A stretch of DNA of 64,000 nucleotides from NCBI RefSeq assembly GCF_901875635.1, contig NZ_CABFMN010000081.1, forward strand, positions 17,316 to 81,315, written 5' to 3'. The position numbers and the translations under genes were made by a program. This DNA is from Xylophilus ampelinus. Its GTDB lineage: Bacteria; Pseudomonadota; Gammaproteobacteria; Burkholderiales; Burkholderiaceae_C. Positions 1 through 8,933 of this stretch are shown one piece after another. Within the stretch, counting starts at the first letter, position 1. Each line of letters opens with the position of its first letter. A model generated the notes under the pieces. That model searched no databases. It was not told where the DNA came from and saw only the letters and a program-made list of their open reading frames with translations.

Positions 1-518
1 AGGTGTTCGAGACGCCGTGGCTGAAGCTCGAGCTGATCGGCGACGACTACACCCTGCAGCCCGACACGCTCAACCTGGTCGAGGCGGCGCGGCTGCTGAT
101 CGCCGACGGCTTTCAGGTGCTGCCCTACTGCACCGAGGACCTGGTGCTGTGCCAGCGGCTGGTCGACGTGGGCTGCCAGGCCGTGATGCCCTGGGCGGCG
201 CCGATCGGCACCGGCCGGGGGCCGGTCAACCCCTACGCGCTGCAGATGTTGCGCGAGCGCCTCGAGGTGCCGATGCTGGTGGACGCCGGCCTGGGGCTTC
301 CGTCGCACGCCTGCCAGGTCATGGAATGGGGCTACGACGGCGTGCTGCTCAACACCGCGGTGGCACTCGCGCAGGACCCGGTCGCGATGGCCGGCGCCTT
401 TGCCGACGCGGTGCAGGCCGGACGCACGGCGCGCCGGGCCGGGGCGATGGCCGCCGCCGACAATGCCCAGCCCAGCACGCCCGTGCTGGGCACCCCTTTC
501 TGGCACCACCACGGATGA
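1..518 (+). CDS. thiG: Thiazole synthase ThiG, 5'-truncated by window edge
   Basis: Carboxy-terminal part of thiazole synthase, which makes the thiazole half of thiamine in the cytoplasm from deoxyxylulose phosphate, an imine donor and ThiS thiocarboxylate. The reading frame is open from the first base, so the start and roughly the first third of the usual ~265-residue barrel lie outside the window. Visible family blocks are [12 protein letters not shown] at the beginning, the phosphate-binding loops APIGTGRG and PMLVDAGLG, and [10 protein letters not shown] near the end. The stop overlaps the following ATG (ATGA), so the next thiamine gene is probably translationally coupled. Identification is firm; the true start cannot be seen. 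Confidence 0.95.
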   Translation, partial: VFETPWLKLELIGDDYTLQPDTLNLVEAARLLIADGFQVLPYCTEDLVLCQRLVDVGCQAVMPWAAPIGTGRGPVNPYALQMLRERLEVPMLVDAGLGLPSHACQVMEWGYDGVLLNTAVALAQDPVAMAGAFADAVQAGRTARRAGAMAAADNAQPSTPVLGTPFWHHHG

Positions 519-1459
519 CGCGCATGAACTCCCAAGACGCCAACAGCATTGCGATGGCCATCCTCACGGCGCACCTGCCGCGCTTCGGCGCGCATCCGCC
601 GGTGGTGCCGCAGCACTACGCCTCGGACGACCCGATCTACCGCGGCGTGCGCCAGGCCGCGGCGCTGATGGGCTTCATCGAGGCCGACGCCGAGTGCCTG
701 GCCCGCGCCTGGCAGGCGCAGAGCCGGCGGCTGGGCCTGTTCGAGGCGCAGCGCTGGCCGGCCACACCGGTGGACTTCGACCTGCGCGAGTTTCCGCCAC
801 AGGCGCGCGACGATGCCTTCACGCCCTGCCCTGAACAGCTCGGCCTGTATGCCGTGCTGCCCGACGCGGCCTGGGTCGGCCGCATGGCACGCGCCGGCGT
901 GCCGACGGTGCAGTTGCGCTTCAAGCCCGGCGACGCGCGGGCCATGCAGGGCGAGGTGCGCGCCGCCGTTGCCGCCGTGCAGGGCACACCGGCGCTGCTC
1001 TTCATCAACGACCACTGGCAGGCCGCCATCGAGGCCGGTGCCTATGGCGTGCACCTGGGGCAGGAAGACCTGGACGCGCTCACAGAGTCCGACGTCGACG
1101 CGATTCGCCGCGCCGGCCTGCGCCTGGGCGTGAGCACCCATGGCTATGCCGAGATGCAGCGCGCCGACGCCGTGAGCCCGAGCTACCTCGCGCTGGGCGC
1201 CGTGTTCCCCACCACGCTCAAGCAGATGGCGACGGCGCCGCAGGGGCTCACGCGCCTGAAGTGCTATGCCCAGCTGATGCACGGCTACCCACTGGTCGCC
1301 ATCGGCGGCTTCGACGTGTCGCGCGTGCCGGCCGCCATGGCCGCCGGCGTGGGCTCGGTGGCCGTGGTGCGTGCCATCGTCGGCGCGGACGATCCCGAAG
1401 GCGCTGCGCGTGCCCTGATGGACTCGATCGCAGCGCACCCGCCCGCCGCGGGCCGCTAA
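515..1459 (+). CDS. thiE: Thiamine-phosphate synthase ThiE, long form
   Basis: Joins hydroxymethylpyrimidine diphosphate and thiazole phosphate to give thiamine phosphate. The last ~200 residues carry the ThiE signature blocks [54 protein letters not shown] and VAIGGFD. The 314-residue product is about 100 residues longer than typical ThiE. The amino-terminal extension has no motif I can name. The ATG at 515 overlaps the thiG stop; a second ATG at 524 is an equally possible start. Position directly behind thiG supports a thi operon. A strong hairpin and a TPP aptamer follow the stop. Confidence 0.93.
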   Translation: MTRMNSQDANSIAMAILTAHLPRFGAHPPVVPQHYASDDPIYRGVRQAAALMGFIEADAECLARAWQAQSRRLGLFEAQRWPATPVDFDLREFPPQARDDAFTPCPEQLGLYAVLPDAAWVGRMARAGVPTVQLRFKPGDARAMQGEVRAAVAAVQGTPALLFINDHWQAAIEAGAYGVHLGQEDLDALTESDVDAIRRAGLRLGVSTHGYAEMQRADAVSPSYLALGAVFPTTLKQMATAPQGLTRLKCYAQLMHGYPLVAIGGFDVSRVPAAMAAGVGSVAVVRAIVGADDPEGAARALMDSIAAHPPAAGR

Positions 1460-1469
1460 ACTCCGCCCA

Positions 1470-1500
1470 CCCCGGCGCAGCACGCTGCGCTGCGCCGGGG
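1470..1500 (+). other. Perfect 11-bp-arm hairpin after thiE
   Basis: CCCCGGCGCAG at 1470-1480 pairs perfectly with CTGCGCCGGGG at 1490-1500. No T-run follows, so it is not a standard intrinsic terminator. It sits between the thiE stop and the TPP aptamer and occupies most of the space where a separate promoter would lie. It may protect the upstream mRNA end or cause pausing; this is inference. Confidence 0.45.
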
Positions 1501-1502
1501 CC

Positions 1503-1578
1503 GCTAGGGGTGTTCACCGCGAGGTGGACTGAGAGAGTCCCTTTGAACCTGATTGAGGTAATCCTCGCGCAGGGAAGC
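1503..1578 (+). promoter_or_regulatory. TPP riboswitch (THI element)
   Basis: The conserved aptamer parts appear in order and at normal spacing: GGGGTG at 1507-1512, CTGAGAG near 1530, CCCTTTGAACCTGAT at 1540-1554, GGTAAT at 1557-1562 and GCGCAGGGAAG at 1567-1577. This class binds thiamine pyrophosphate and lowers expression of the downstream gene. The next gene on the strand is a TonB-dependent receptor, not a biosynthesis gene. No clear terminator hairpin is seen between the aptamer and the ATG, so control may act at translation initiation. Confidence 0.93.
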
Positions 1579-1664
1579 AGATCCGTCGGCCGCACAGCAT
1601 CTCTCGGCCTGTGCTTCAGGGCCCACGCATCCCGCTCACCTGCCATCGCGTCTTCGAACACGTC

Positions 1665-3857
1665 ATGGCGATTCCGTACCGTCTTCTCCCGAATCTCAAG
1701 TCAAAAAGGCCTGCAACGACCGCCCCGCTTGCACTGGCAGCTATGATTTTCATAGCAAACACCGCCCATGCGCAGGCGCCGGCGGCTGCGGCGAACACCC
1801 TGCCCGCCGTCACCATCGACGAGCGCGGCACGCCGCCCTCGGCCGACGTGAGCGGCTTCGGCGACCTGCCGCTGAAGGACGTGCCGATCTCGGCCACGGT
1901 GATCGACAGCACCGAGTTGCAGTCCAGCGGCGCGCGCAGGCTGGCCGACCTCACGCGGTTCGACGCCTCGGTCACCGATGCCTACAACTCCGCCGGCTAC
2001 TGGGACTTCCTGAGCGTACGCGGCTTCGTGCTGGACAACCGGTTCAACTACCGGCGCGAGGGCCTGCCGATCAGCGCCGAGACGGCCATCCCGCTGGACA
2101 ACAAGGCGCGCGTCGAGATCCTGCGCGGCACCAGCGGCATCCAGGCCGGCACCAGCGCCCCCGGCGGGCTGGTCAACTACGTCGTCAAGCGCCCCACCGA
2201 GCAGGACCTGCGCGAGGTGCGCACCGAGGTCTCGGGCCGCGGCAGCCTGCTGGGCGCCATCGACCTGGGCGGGCGCTTCGGCGCGGATCGGCAGTTCGGC
2301 TATCGCCTCAACGTGGTGAGCGAACAGTTGAAGCCGCGCACCTTCGACCTGGATGGCAACCGGCACCTGTTCTCGCTCGCGGCCGACTGGCGCCTCACGC
2401 GCGATTCGCTGCTGGAGGCCGAGTTCGAATCCAGCCACAAGGCCCAGCCGAGCCAGAACGGCTTCAGCCTGCTGGGCGACCTGTTGCCACGCGCAGGCGA
2501 CCCGCGGCTGAACCTCAACAACCAGGCCTGGTCGCAGCCTTCGGTCTTCGATGCCTTCACCGGCACGGTGCGCTTCACGCAGGCGCTCAACGCCGACTGG
2601 CGCTGGAGCGCGCAGGTGGGGCAACAGCGCCTCAAGAGCGACGACCGGCTGGCCTACGCCTTCGGCTGCAGCATGGAAGAGCGTTACGACCGCTACTGCT
2701 CCGACGGCAGCTTCGACTTCTACGACTTCCGCAGCGAGAACGAGCGCCGCCGCCAGACCGCGGGCAACCTGGCCTTGAAGGGTCGCTTCGCCACCGCCGG
2801 CGTGCAACACGACCTCAGTGTCGGCCTGACGGCCAGCCGCGTGCGCAACCGCTTCCAGGACCAGGCCTACAACTACGTGGGCAGCGGCAACGTGTGGGGC
2901 ACCGCCATCGTGCCGGCCGACCCGACGCTCACCTCGCCCAACACCAACCGCGACGAACGATCCACCGAGCTGTCGGTGCAGGACGCGATCCGCTGGACCG
3001 ACCGGTTCACCACCTGGCTGGGCGTGCGCCACACGCAGTTCGCGAGAGACAGCGTGCGCACCGACGGGACACGGCCGACCGGCTACAAGGACGGCGTGAC
3101 CACGCCCTGGGTCGCACTCAGCTACGCCCTGCAGCCCGAGCTGATGGCCTACGCCAGCTGGGGCAAGGGCGTGGAGTCGCAGCTCGTGCCCGGCAAGCCG
3201 CAGCAATACACCAACGCCGGCGAGGCCTTGCCGCCGCTGGCCTCGCGCCAGTGGGAGCTGGGGCTCAAGGGCGGCAGCGGCAACCCGGCCGAGGGCCTGA
3301 ACTGGCAGTTGGCGTACTTCAACATCGTGCGGCCGATGACCAACATCGACGCCTGCGAGAACACGGGGGCAGAATGCACCGGCCGCTATGACGGCAAGGC
3401 ACGGCACCGGGGGCTGGAGGCCAACGTGCAGTGGGCCGGGGGCCCCTGGCGGCTGGCCGGCGGTGCCACCTTCATCGATGCCAAGCGCCGCGGCAGCAGC
3501 TTCTCGCCAGAGATCAACGGCCAGCACCCGGTCAACGTGCCGGACCAGGTCTGGCGCCTGCGCGCCGCCTACCGCGTGGCCGCCGTGCCGGGCCTCGAGC
3601 TGCAGGCCCTGCTCTCGCGCGAGGGCCGGCGCAACGTCCTGGCCGACGGCAGCCTGCGCCTGCCGGCCTGGACCCGCGTGGACGCCGCCTTGCGCTATGA
3701 CACGAAGATCGGCCGCACCGCCACCACCTGGACCTTGGGCGTGGAAAATCTCTTCGACCGCCGCTACTGGAAGGAGTCGCCCAACCAGTACGGCCACGTG
3801 TACCTCTTCCCCGGCGCGCCGCGGACCCTGCGGCTGGGCCTGACGGCGTCGCTCTGA
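1665..3857 (+). CDS. TPP-riboswitch-controlled TonB-dependent outer-membrane receptor
   Basis: Outer-membrane beta-barrel receptor of the siderophore-receptor type, energised by TonB/ExbBD. The 730-residue product begins with a signal peptide ending near AHAQA, then a TonB-box-like LPAVTI, a plug domain (DVPISATVIDS, VEILRGTSGIQAGTSAPGG) over about residues 50-180, and a barrel ending with ENLFDRRYW and LRLGLTASL. The annotated family is usually called iron-siderophore receptor. The TPP riboswitch directly upstream and the thi genes before it instead argue for thiamine, its precursors or a related compound as substrate; this is inference. The ATG at 1665 is chosen because it gives a normal signal peptide; an upstream in-frame start at 1611 would lie outside it. 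One copy of the dispersed 17-bp palindrome lies inside the signal-peptide codons. Confidence 0.9.
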   Translation: MAIPYRLLPNLKSKRPATTAPLALAAMIFIANTAHAQAPAAAANTLPAVTIDERGTPPSADVSGFGDLPLKDVPISATVIDSTELQSSGARRLADLTRFDASVTDAYNSAGYWDFLSVRGFVLDNRFNYRREGLPISAETAIPLDNKARVEILRGTSGIQAGTSAPGGLVNYVVKRPTEQDLREVRTEVSGRGSLLGAIDLGGRFGADRQFGYRLNVVSEQLKPRTFDLDGNRHLFSLAADWRLTRDSLLEAEFESSHKAQPSQNGFSLLGDLLPRAGDPRLNLNNQAWSQPSVFDAFTGTVRFTQALNADWRWSAQVGQQRLKSDDRLAYAFGCSMEERYDRYCSDGSFDFYDFRSENERRRQTAGNLALKGRFATAGVQHDLSVGLTASRVRNRFQDQAYNYVGSGNVWGTAIVPADPTLTSPNTNRDERSTELSVQDAIRWTDRFTTWLGVRHTQFARDSVRTDGTRPTGYKDGVTTPWVALSYALQPELMAYASWGKGVESQLVPGKPQQYTNAGEALPPLASRQWELGLKGGSGNPAEGLNWQLAYFNIVRPMTNIDACENTGAECTGRYDGKARHRGLEANVQWAGGPWRLAGGATFIDAKRRGSSFSPEINGQHPVNVPDQVWRLRAAYRVAAVPGLELQALLSREGRRNVLADGSLRLPAWTRVDAALRYDTKIGRTATTWTLGVENLFDRRYWKESPNQYGHVYLFPGAPRTLRLGLTASL
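1740..1756. repeat. Dispersed 17-bp palindrome, copy 1
   Basis: GCTATGATTTTCATAGC, with perfect 7-bp arms. It lies in frame in the signal-peptide codons of the TonB-dependent receptor and is followed by a GC-rich stretch (ATGCGCAGGCGCC) resembling that beside other copies. Confidence 0.75.
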
Positions 3858-3981
3858 GCGCGGCGGCAGCGGTGTGCGGGCGCCCATTGATGGCCCGGCC
3901 GCAGCACCTGCCGTCGGAACTGGCCCGAGATGCCGCCAGAATGCGGGCTGGCCATGCGTCCATGGTGGCCGATCGCATTCC

Positions 3982-5991
3982 ATGACTCCAGTTGCCGCAC
4001 CAGCCACCGCCCCCACCCTGCATCTCAAGTACCGCCCGGACATCGATGGACTGCGCGCCATCGCTGTCCTGTCCGTGGTGGCCTTCCATGCCTTTCCCAA
4101 ATGGATGCCCGGCGGCTTCATCGGCGTGGACATCTTCTTCGTCATTTCGGGCTATCTGATCACCACGATCCTGCTGGGAAACCTGGCCAACAGCAGCTTC
4201 AGCTATGCAGACTTCTACGGGCGCCGCATTCGGCGTCTGTTCCCGGCGCTGCTGACCGTGCTGGCCGCGACTTTCGTGGTGGGGTGGTACGTCCTGCTGG
4301 CCGACGAGTTCCAGCAGTTGGGCAAGCATGTGCTCGCGGGCGGCGCCTTCCTCTCCAACCTTGCGTTCTGGAGCGAGACGGGCTACTTCGACACGGCCAC
4401 CGAAAGCAAGCCGCTGCTCCACCTGTGGTCGCTGGCCGTGGAGGAGCAGTTCTACATCCTCTGGCCGCTGGTGCTCGGCCTGGCTTGGAAGCGCGGCTGG
4501 CGCATCGGGCGCGTGCTGGGCGCGCTGGCGCTGGTGTCTTTCATCGTCAACGTCGCCCTGGTGCATCGCTACCCCAGCGCCACGTTCTACCTGCCCGCAT
4601 CTCGCTTCTGGGAACTGGCAGTGGGCGGTTTGCTTGCCTACGTGCGCCTGCACCGGCCCAGGTCGATGTCACGCGGCGACGACCTGCAGTCGTTGGCAGG
4701 ACTGGGCCTGATCGTGCTCGGGCTGGCGGTGCTCACCCACCTCAAGGCCTTTCCCGGCTGGTGGGCGATGCTGCCGGTCTTCGGCGCTGCACTGTGCATC
4801 GCCGCGGGGCCTGCCGCGTTTCTGAATCGCTTTTTTCTTGCGTCGAAGCCGATGGTGTGGGTCGGCCTAATCAGCTACCCGCTGTACCTGTGGCATTGGC
4901 CGCTCCTGGCCTACGCGCGGATTGTCGAAGGCGGGATGCCTTCGCGGAACATCCGGATCGCCTGCGTCGTTCTGGCTTTCGCACTGGCCTGGCTGACCTG
5001 GTTCTTCGTGGAGAAGCGCGTGCGCCACGCCACCGGCCCGCGTACGCCTCGCCTGCTGGCGGCAGCCATGGCCGCACTGATGGCATGCGGCGCACTGGCC
5101 TGGAGCCAGTGGCTGAGCGCGCGTCACAGCGACCCCTATCTGGCGCAGGTGGTCGCCGCCACACAGGACTGGAGCTACCCGCAGGGCCTCACTGCGGCCC
5201 GCATCGGCGACGACCCGGGATGGCGCCTCGGCGACGGTCCGCACACGGTGCTGCTCTTCGGCGACAGCCATATCGAGCAGTACGCGGCCCGGGCGGTGGC
5301 CCTGGCAAAGAAGGATGGCGCTCAGTCCATCCATTCCCTCCTCTTCGCAACGCGGGGTGGGTGCCCCCCCATCCCGAACGTGATGGAAGACCTCAACCCC
5401 GGATGCGACGCCTGGCGCAGCGGCGTCATCGACTGGATACACAAGAACCGCCCCGACGCGGTGGTGATCGGTGGATGCTGGAACTGCTATTTCATCAAGC
5501 AGGCTGTCGCCAATCCCGATGGGAGTCATGACGGCGGCTTCTACTACCGCGACCCGTCCACCGGAACGAACTACCGCTTCCGTGGCGGCGGTGGCGGCGA
5601 ATGGGCTTTCAAGTCGCTGGAGTACCTGCTCAAGGACCTGGCGCTCTACACGAAGGTCTATTTCCTGCTCGACAACCCCATCGGCGAGCCGTTTGAACCC
5701 AAGCGGCTGATCGACTTCAACCGACTGGGCGGCTGGAGCGTCTCGCGCGTGTCGCCCACCACGCCATGGCCAGGGGACCAGAAATTCCTGGACGGACGCC
5801 TGCGCCAGCTTGCCCTGGCCACCCACGCCACGCTGATCGATCCTTTACCGACGCTGTGCCCCGGGGGCGCCTGCATCCGGACCTTCGCGGACGGCGTCCC
5901 GGTCTACAAGGATGGCGATCACCTGCGCTCTGCCTATACCGAGAAGTTCGCGACCTATCTGGACCCGGTCCTGAACGTTCCCGGTCGCTGA
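3982..5991 (+). CDS. OafA/YrhL-type acyltransferase with SGNH C-terminal domain
   Basis: Integral membrane acyltransferase of the acyltransferase-3 family. Members O-acetylate lipopolysaccharide, peptidoglycan or exopolysaccharide. The 669-residue product starts its catalytic domain with YRPDIDGLRAIAVLSVV and the histidine of VVAFHAFP, then has about ten hydrophobic segments to about residue 390. The periplasmic carboxy-terminal half is an SGNH hydrolase-like domain with LLFGDSHIEQY and a terminal DGDHLRS block (Asp and His of the triad). The ATG at 3982 is chosen because upstream in-frame sequence lacks conserved features. It has no sugar-biosynthesis neighbours, so the acceptor is unknown. 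Confidence 0.9.
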   Translation: MTPVAAPATAPTLHLKYRPDIDGLRAIAVLSVVAFHAFPKWMPGGFIGVDIFFVISGYLITTILLGNLANSSFSYADFYGRRIRRLFPALLTVLAATFVVGWYVLLADEFQQLGKHVLAGGAFLSNLAFWSETGYFDTATESKPLLHLWSLAVEEQFYILWPLVLGLAWKRGWRIGRVLGALALVSFIVNVALVHRYPSATFYLPASRFWELAVGGLLAYVRLHRPRSMSRGDDLQSLAGLGLIVLGLAVLTHLKAFPGWWAMLPVFGAALCIAAGPAAFLNRFFLASKPMVWVGLISYPLYLWHWPLLAYARIVEGGMPSRNIRIACVVLAFALAWLTWFFVEKRVRHATGPRTPRLLAAAMAALMACGALAWSQWLSARHSDPYLAQVVAATQDWSYPQGLTAARIGDDPGWRLGDGPHTVLLFGDSHIEQYAARAVALAKKDGAQSIHSLLFATRGGCPPIPNVMEDLNPGCDAWRSGVIDWIHKNRPDAVVIGGCWNCYFIKQAVANPDGSHDGGFYYRDPSTGTNYRFRGGGGGEWAFKSLEYLLKDLALYTKVYFLLDNPIGEPFEPKRLIDFNRLGGWSVSRVSPTTPWPGDQKFLDGRLRQLALATHATLIDPLPTLCPGGACIRTFADGVPVYKDGDHLRSAYTEKFATYLDPVLNVPGR

Positions 5992-6096
5992 GAGCGGCCT
6001 CGGCCTTGCGCGTGGGCGCCCTGCGCAGGCGGGGAAAAGTACCGTTTTGAACAAGTTCACATCGCCACAACCGCCGCCCGCGGCAATACTTGCGCC

Positions 6097-6324
6097 ATGC
6101 CCATCGAACTTCTGCACCGTCTGGCCAGCGAACGTCTGCCCATCGCCGTGACCGACGGCGGGGACATCGACTCGGTCCGCATGCTCATCCTGGCCGGCCA
6201 TGTGCGCGCCGAGATCCCGCGCCCGGTCCGCACGCTCTCCGGCCATCACCAGCCGCCCGCCATGGTGACGGCCATCACCTCGCTGGGCCGGCAGATGCTG
6301 GAGCGTTTCCCGCGCGCCGCCTGA
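6097..6324 (+). CDS. Small conserved-looking hypothetical protein
   Basis: Encodes 75 residues beginning MPIELLHRLASERLPI. The composition is balanced, with an acidic TDGGDIDSVRML block and a Pro/His-rich turn (SGHHQPPAMVTAIT). No signal peptide or membrane segment is visible and I do not recognise the family. Support for it being real comes from codon bias like the neighbours and a strong intrinsic terminator directly after the stop. Confidence 0.6.
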   Translation: MPIELLHRLASERLPIAVTDGGDIDSVRMLILAGHVRAEIPRPVRTLSGHHQPPAMVTAITSLGRQMLERFPRAA

Positions 6325-6342
6325 ACTCGAGCGCAGCGGCAC

Positions 6343-6385
6343 GGCCGGCAGCCTTGAGCGATCGGGCTGCCGGCCTTTGCTTTGT
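6343..6385 (+). terminator. Intrinsic terminator after the small gene
   Basis: GGCCGGCAGC at 6343-6352 pairs perfectly with GCTGCCGGCC at 6366-6375 and is followed by TTTGCTTTG. It ends the 6097-6324 gene and isolates the protease gene behind it. Confidence 0.8.
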
Positions 6386-6509
6386 TCGGCCGCCTGCTGC
6401 ACGCACCAGGGCTTCGCCCCGCGGCGCTGACGGCTTAAGGCATGCCTAAGCGCCGAGCCCGACATTCTTTCGCATCGTGTTCCACACCCACACCGCGAAA
6501 GGAATCTCC

Positions 6510-7973
6510 ATGAAGACGATCAACACCCCGCAGCGCCTCGTCCTCGCGCTCGCGGCGGCGGGCGTGCTTGGCGCCGCCGGCGCCGGGGCCTACACCAGCG
6601 CACGAGCCAGCGCCCAGCCCGCGCCCGTGACCACACCGATGGTGGCGCCCATCGCGGCGCCCGATTTCTCCACCATCACCGCACGCAACGGTCCTGCAGT
6701 GGTGAACATCAGCGTCACCGGCGTCACCAAGACGGCGTCGGCGGACGGTGCCGCCAGCATCCCGGGCCTGGACCCGAACGATCCGTTCTACGAGTTCTTC
6801 CAGCAGTTCCGCGGCCCCAACATGCCGAAGGCGCCACAACGCGAAGTGCCGACGCGCGGCCAGGGCTCGGGCTTCATCATCAGCCCCGACGGCACCATCC
6901 TGACCAATGCCCATGTGGTGAAGGACGCCAAGGAAGTCACCGTCAAGCTGACCGACCGCCGCGAGTTCCGCGCCAAGGTGCTCGGCTCCGACCCGAAGAC
7001 CGACATCGCCGTGCTGAAGATCGACGCCAAGAACCTGCCCACGGTGCCGATCGGCAACGTCAAGGACCTGAAGGTTGGCGAATGGGTGCTGGCCATCGGC
7101 TCGCCCTTCGGATTCGAGAACACCGTGACGGCGGGTGTCGTGAGCGCCAAGGGCCGCTCGCTGCCCGACGACAGCTACACGCCCTTCATCCAGACCGACG
7201 TGCCGATCAACCCCGGCAATTCCGGCGGGCCGCTGTTCAATGCGCGCGGCGAGGTGGTCGGCATCAACTCGCAGATCTACAGCCGTAGTGGCGGTTACCA
7301 GGGAGTGTCCTTCGCGATCCCGATCGACATCGCGACCAAGGTCAAGGACCAGATCGTGGCGACCGGCAAGGCCAGCCATGCCAAGCTGGGCGTCGCCGTG
7401 CAGGAGGTGAACCAGACCTTCGCCGACTCCTTCAAGCTCGACAAGCCCGAGGGCGCGCTGGTCTCGAACGTCGAGAAAGGCAGTGCGGCCGAGAAGGCCG
7501 GGCTGCAGAGCGGCGACGTGATCCTCAAGGTGGATGGCCAACCCATCGTCACCTCGGGCGACCTGCCGGCCATCATCGGGCAGATGATGCCGGGCCAGAA
7601 GGTGTCGCTTGAGGTATGGCGCAAGGGCGCGCCCGAGGAACTGAGTGCCAAACTGGCCGATGCGAGCGACAAGGTTCAGACCGCGAAGGCTGATGACGCC
7701 ATCGGCAAGGGCAAGCTCGGCCTCGCGCTGAGGCCGCTGCAGCCGCAGGAGAAGCGCGAGTCCTCGCTGGACAGCGGGCTGGTAGTAGAAGACGCGCAGG
7801 GCCCGTCGGCGCTGGCCGGCATCCAGGCCGGTGACGTGCTGCTGGCGATCAACGGCACGCCGGCAAAGAGCGTCGACCAAGTGCGTCAGGCGGTGGCCAA
7901 GGCCGACAAGTCGGTCGCGCTGCTGATCCAGCGCGGCGACGACCGCATCTTCGTGCCGGTGCGCATCGGCTGA
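6510..7973 (+). CDS. Periplasmic serine protease Do (DegP/HtrA family)
   Basis: Envelope quality-control protease/chaperone. The 487-residue product has an amino-terminal hydrophobic segment (LVLALAAAGVLGAAGAG), a trypsin-like domain with the triad in LTNAHVV, DIAVLKID and PGNSGGPL, and two PDZ domains in the carboxy-terminal 220 residues (KLGVAVQEV and GKLGLALRP starts, each with a SxAxxAGLQxGDV-type loop). Length and two-PDZ layout match DegP/DegQ/MucD. The ATG at 6510 is preceded by GAAAGGAA, a good ribosome site. DegP, DegQ and MucD cannot be separated by sight, so no symbol is given. Confidence 0.93.
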   Translation: MKTINTPQRLVLALAAAGVLGAAGAGAYTSARASAQPAPVTTPMVAPIAAPDFSTITARNGPAVVNISVTGVTKTASADGAASIPGLDPNDPFYEFFQQFRGPNMPKAPQREVPTRGQGSGFIISPDGTILTNAHVVKDAKEVTVKLTDRREFRAKVLGSDPKTDIAVLKIDAKNLPTVPIGNVKDLKVGEWVLAIGSPFGFENTVTAGVVSAKGRSLPDDSYTPFIQTDVPINPGNSGGPLFNARGEVVGINSQIYSRSGGYQGVSFAIPIDIATKVKDQIVATGKASHAKLGVAVQEVNQTFADSFKLDKPEGALVSNVEKGSAAEKAGLQSGDVILKVDGQPIVTSGDLPAIIGQMMPGQKVSLEVWRKGAPEELSAKLADASDKVQTAKADDAIGKGKLGLALRPLQPQEKRESSLDSGLVVEDAQGPSALAGIQAGDVLLAINGTPAKSVDQVRQAVAKADKSVALLIQRGDDRIFVPVRIG

Positions 7974-8078
7974 AGTCGATACCTCGCCATTGAGCAAGGG
8001 ACCCGCGCCCCTCTTTTTCCGCGAATTGATGGGCTGCTTTCGGAACCGGCACTTTTGACGCTATACTAGCGGGCTCAT

Positions 8079-8154
8079 TCCCCGATAGCTCAGTCGGTAG
8101 AGCGCCGGACTGTTAATCCGTAGGTCCCTGGTTCGAGCCCAGGTCGGGGAGCCA
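8079..8154 (+). tRNA. tRNA-Asn (GUU), intact, used as integration target
   Basis: Cloverleaf of 76 nt including encoded CCA: acceptor TCCCCGA/TCGGGGA, D-arm with AGCTCAGTCGGTAGAGC, anticodon loop CTGTTAATC with anticodon GTT, and T-loop GGTTCGAGCCC. A TATACT -10-like box lies at 8063-8068. The 3' part from the anticodon stem onward (8106-8154) is repeated at 23006-23054, marking the attachment site of the element that follows. Confidence 0.97.
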
Positions 8155-8218
8155 AATAAAAGGCCGCATGGCCCTTGGCCCCGCTGCTGCAGTTTCTGTA
8201 GCGCGGGGCTTCTTCTTT
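8106..8218. repeat. attL: left direct repeat of the element
   Basis: The first 71 bp (8106-8176) match 23006-23076 exactly. The match continues to 8218 with one mismatch (G8177 versus A23077). It covers the tRNA-Asn anticodon-stem-to-CCA half and the terminator behind it. This copy restores the intact tRNA. Confidence 0.93.
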
Positions 8219-8219
8219 T
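8177..8219 (+). terminator. Intrinsic terminator of tRNA-Asn
   Basis: GCCCCGC followed by GCTGCAG, a TTT loop, CTGTAGC and GCGGGGC forms a long stem, followed by TTCTTCTTTT. An almost identical copy is present at 23078-23118 beside the displaced tRNA 3' end. Confidence 0.8.
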
Positions 8220-8234
8220 GTGCGGCGGTTTTGC

Positions 8235-8256
8235 CGATGTAACGGCGGATGTAAGA
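8235..8256. repeat. Putative integrase/excisionase arm site, left
   Basis: A 22-bp sequence containing two GATGTAA heptamers whose starts are 12 bp apart (8236 and 8248). It is identical, in the same orientation, to 22855-22876 near the other end of the element. The pairing of internal direct repeats and terminal position is typical of recombinase arm sites; the function is inferred. Confidence 0.6.
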
Positions 8257-8402
8257 CGATTTCCTGGCCGAAGCTTGGATGGCATTGCCCGATCGACCGC
8301 CTCAACCTTTTGGGGATTGGCTACAAGCTTAGGTGCTGTTCAAGCGCGACGAGCCGAGGCCGTGGACAGGTGGCAGTGTTGGAAGACCCGGAGGAGCTGG
8401 CT

Positions 8403-8579
8403 ATGCACCGCGTTACCGCTGTGACCGTCTATGCGCTGATCTTTGCCGCCGCCTGCGGCGCTGCTTGGCTTGCTAGCCTGTCGCGGCACCGATGGGCACC
8501 TGGCGCCGCGTTTTGGATCACCTTGTTGGTGCTCGGCACCGTTGCTGCGCTTACGGGCGTCGACCTGGGCGGGGAATGA
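8403..8579 (+). CDS. Small two-helix membrane protein of the element
   Basis: Encodes 58 residues with two hydrophobic helices (AVTVYALIFAAACGAAWLA and FWITLLVLGTVAAL) joined by a short basic loop (SRHRWAPG). GGAGGAGCTGGCT directly precedes the ATG, a near-ideal ribosome site. Small proteins like this in phage-related elements can be holins or superinfection factors, but nothing here decides between them. Confidence 0.6.
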   Translation: MHRVTAVTVYALIFAAACGAAWLASLSRHRWAPGAAFWITLLVLGTVAALTGVDLGGE

Positions 8580-8631
8580 TTTTTTGGCGCTTGGAGCGGT
8601 ACGCTGGAAGGCGGAGCAGCGCTAGGCAAAG

Positions 8632-8653
8632 AAAAAGGCCCCGAAGGGCCTGG
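8632..8653 (-). terminator. Intrinsic terminator for the 9231-8673 gene pair
   Basis: Read leftward: AGGCCC, loop TTCG, GGGCCT, then TTTTTCTTTG. It lies 20 bp after the stop of the leftward gene ending at 8673. Confidence 0.75.
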
Positions 8654-8672
8654 AGGCGGCATCTCGAATGTG

Positions 8673-8933
8673 TCAGTCCGCAATGGGCACGTCGTAGCCC
8701 GCCAACTCGCTCAAGTAACACTCATCGCACGACGCGCTCTGAGCGGCGTGGTTGAGTTGTTGCAGACGCGGAAGGACAGCGATGCAATAGAAGCGGAGAT
8801 GGTCGGATTCCTCCTCTGCGAGCCGTCGCATGGCATACAGCAGCGGCTCAATCTGATAGTTTGCTTCCGCCACCACGCTCATCCGCTCTGCCGGCGTCAG
8901 CAGACGGTCACCTTCGGCAACTGGCTTAGCCAT
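8673..8933 (-). CDS. Element protein of unknown function (86 aa)
   Basis: Product starts MAKPVAEGDRLLTPAERM and is predicted largely helical, with an acidic middle (RRLAEEESDHLRFY) and a CDECYLSEL stretch holding two cysteines. No known domain recognised. The ATG at 8933 overlaps the end of the upstream gene by 8 bp, so the two are one transcription unit ended by the terminator at 8632-8653. Confidence 0.6.
   Translation of the reverse strand: MAKPVAEGDRLLTPAERMSVVAEANYQIEPLLYAMRRLAEEESDHLRFYCIAVLPRLQQLNHAAQSASCDECYLSELAGYDVPIAD

Noticed and set aside
1701..4145. 814-codon leftward open frame opposite the TonB receptor
   Set aside because: It is antisense to a well-identified receptor, has His/Ala/Gly-rich low-complexity translation and no family motif. 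Long empty antisense frames are expected at this GC content.
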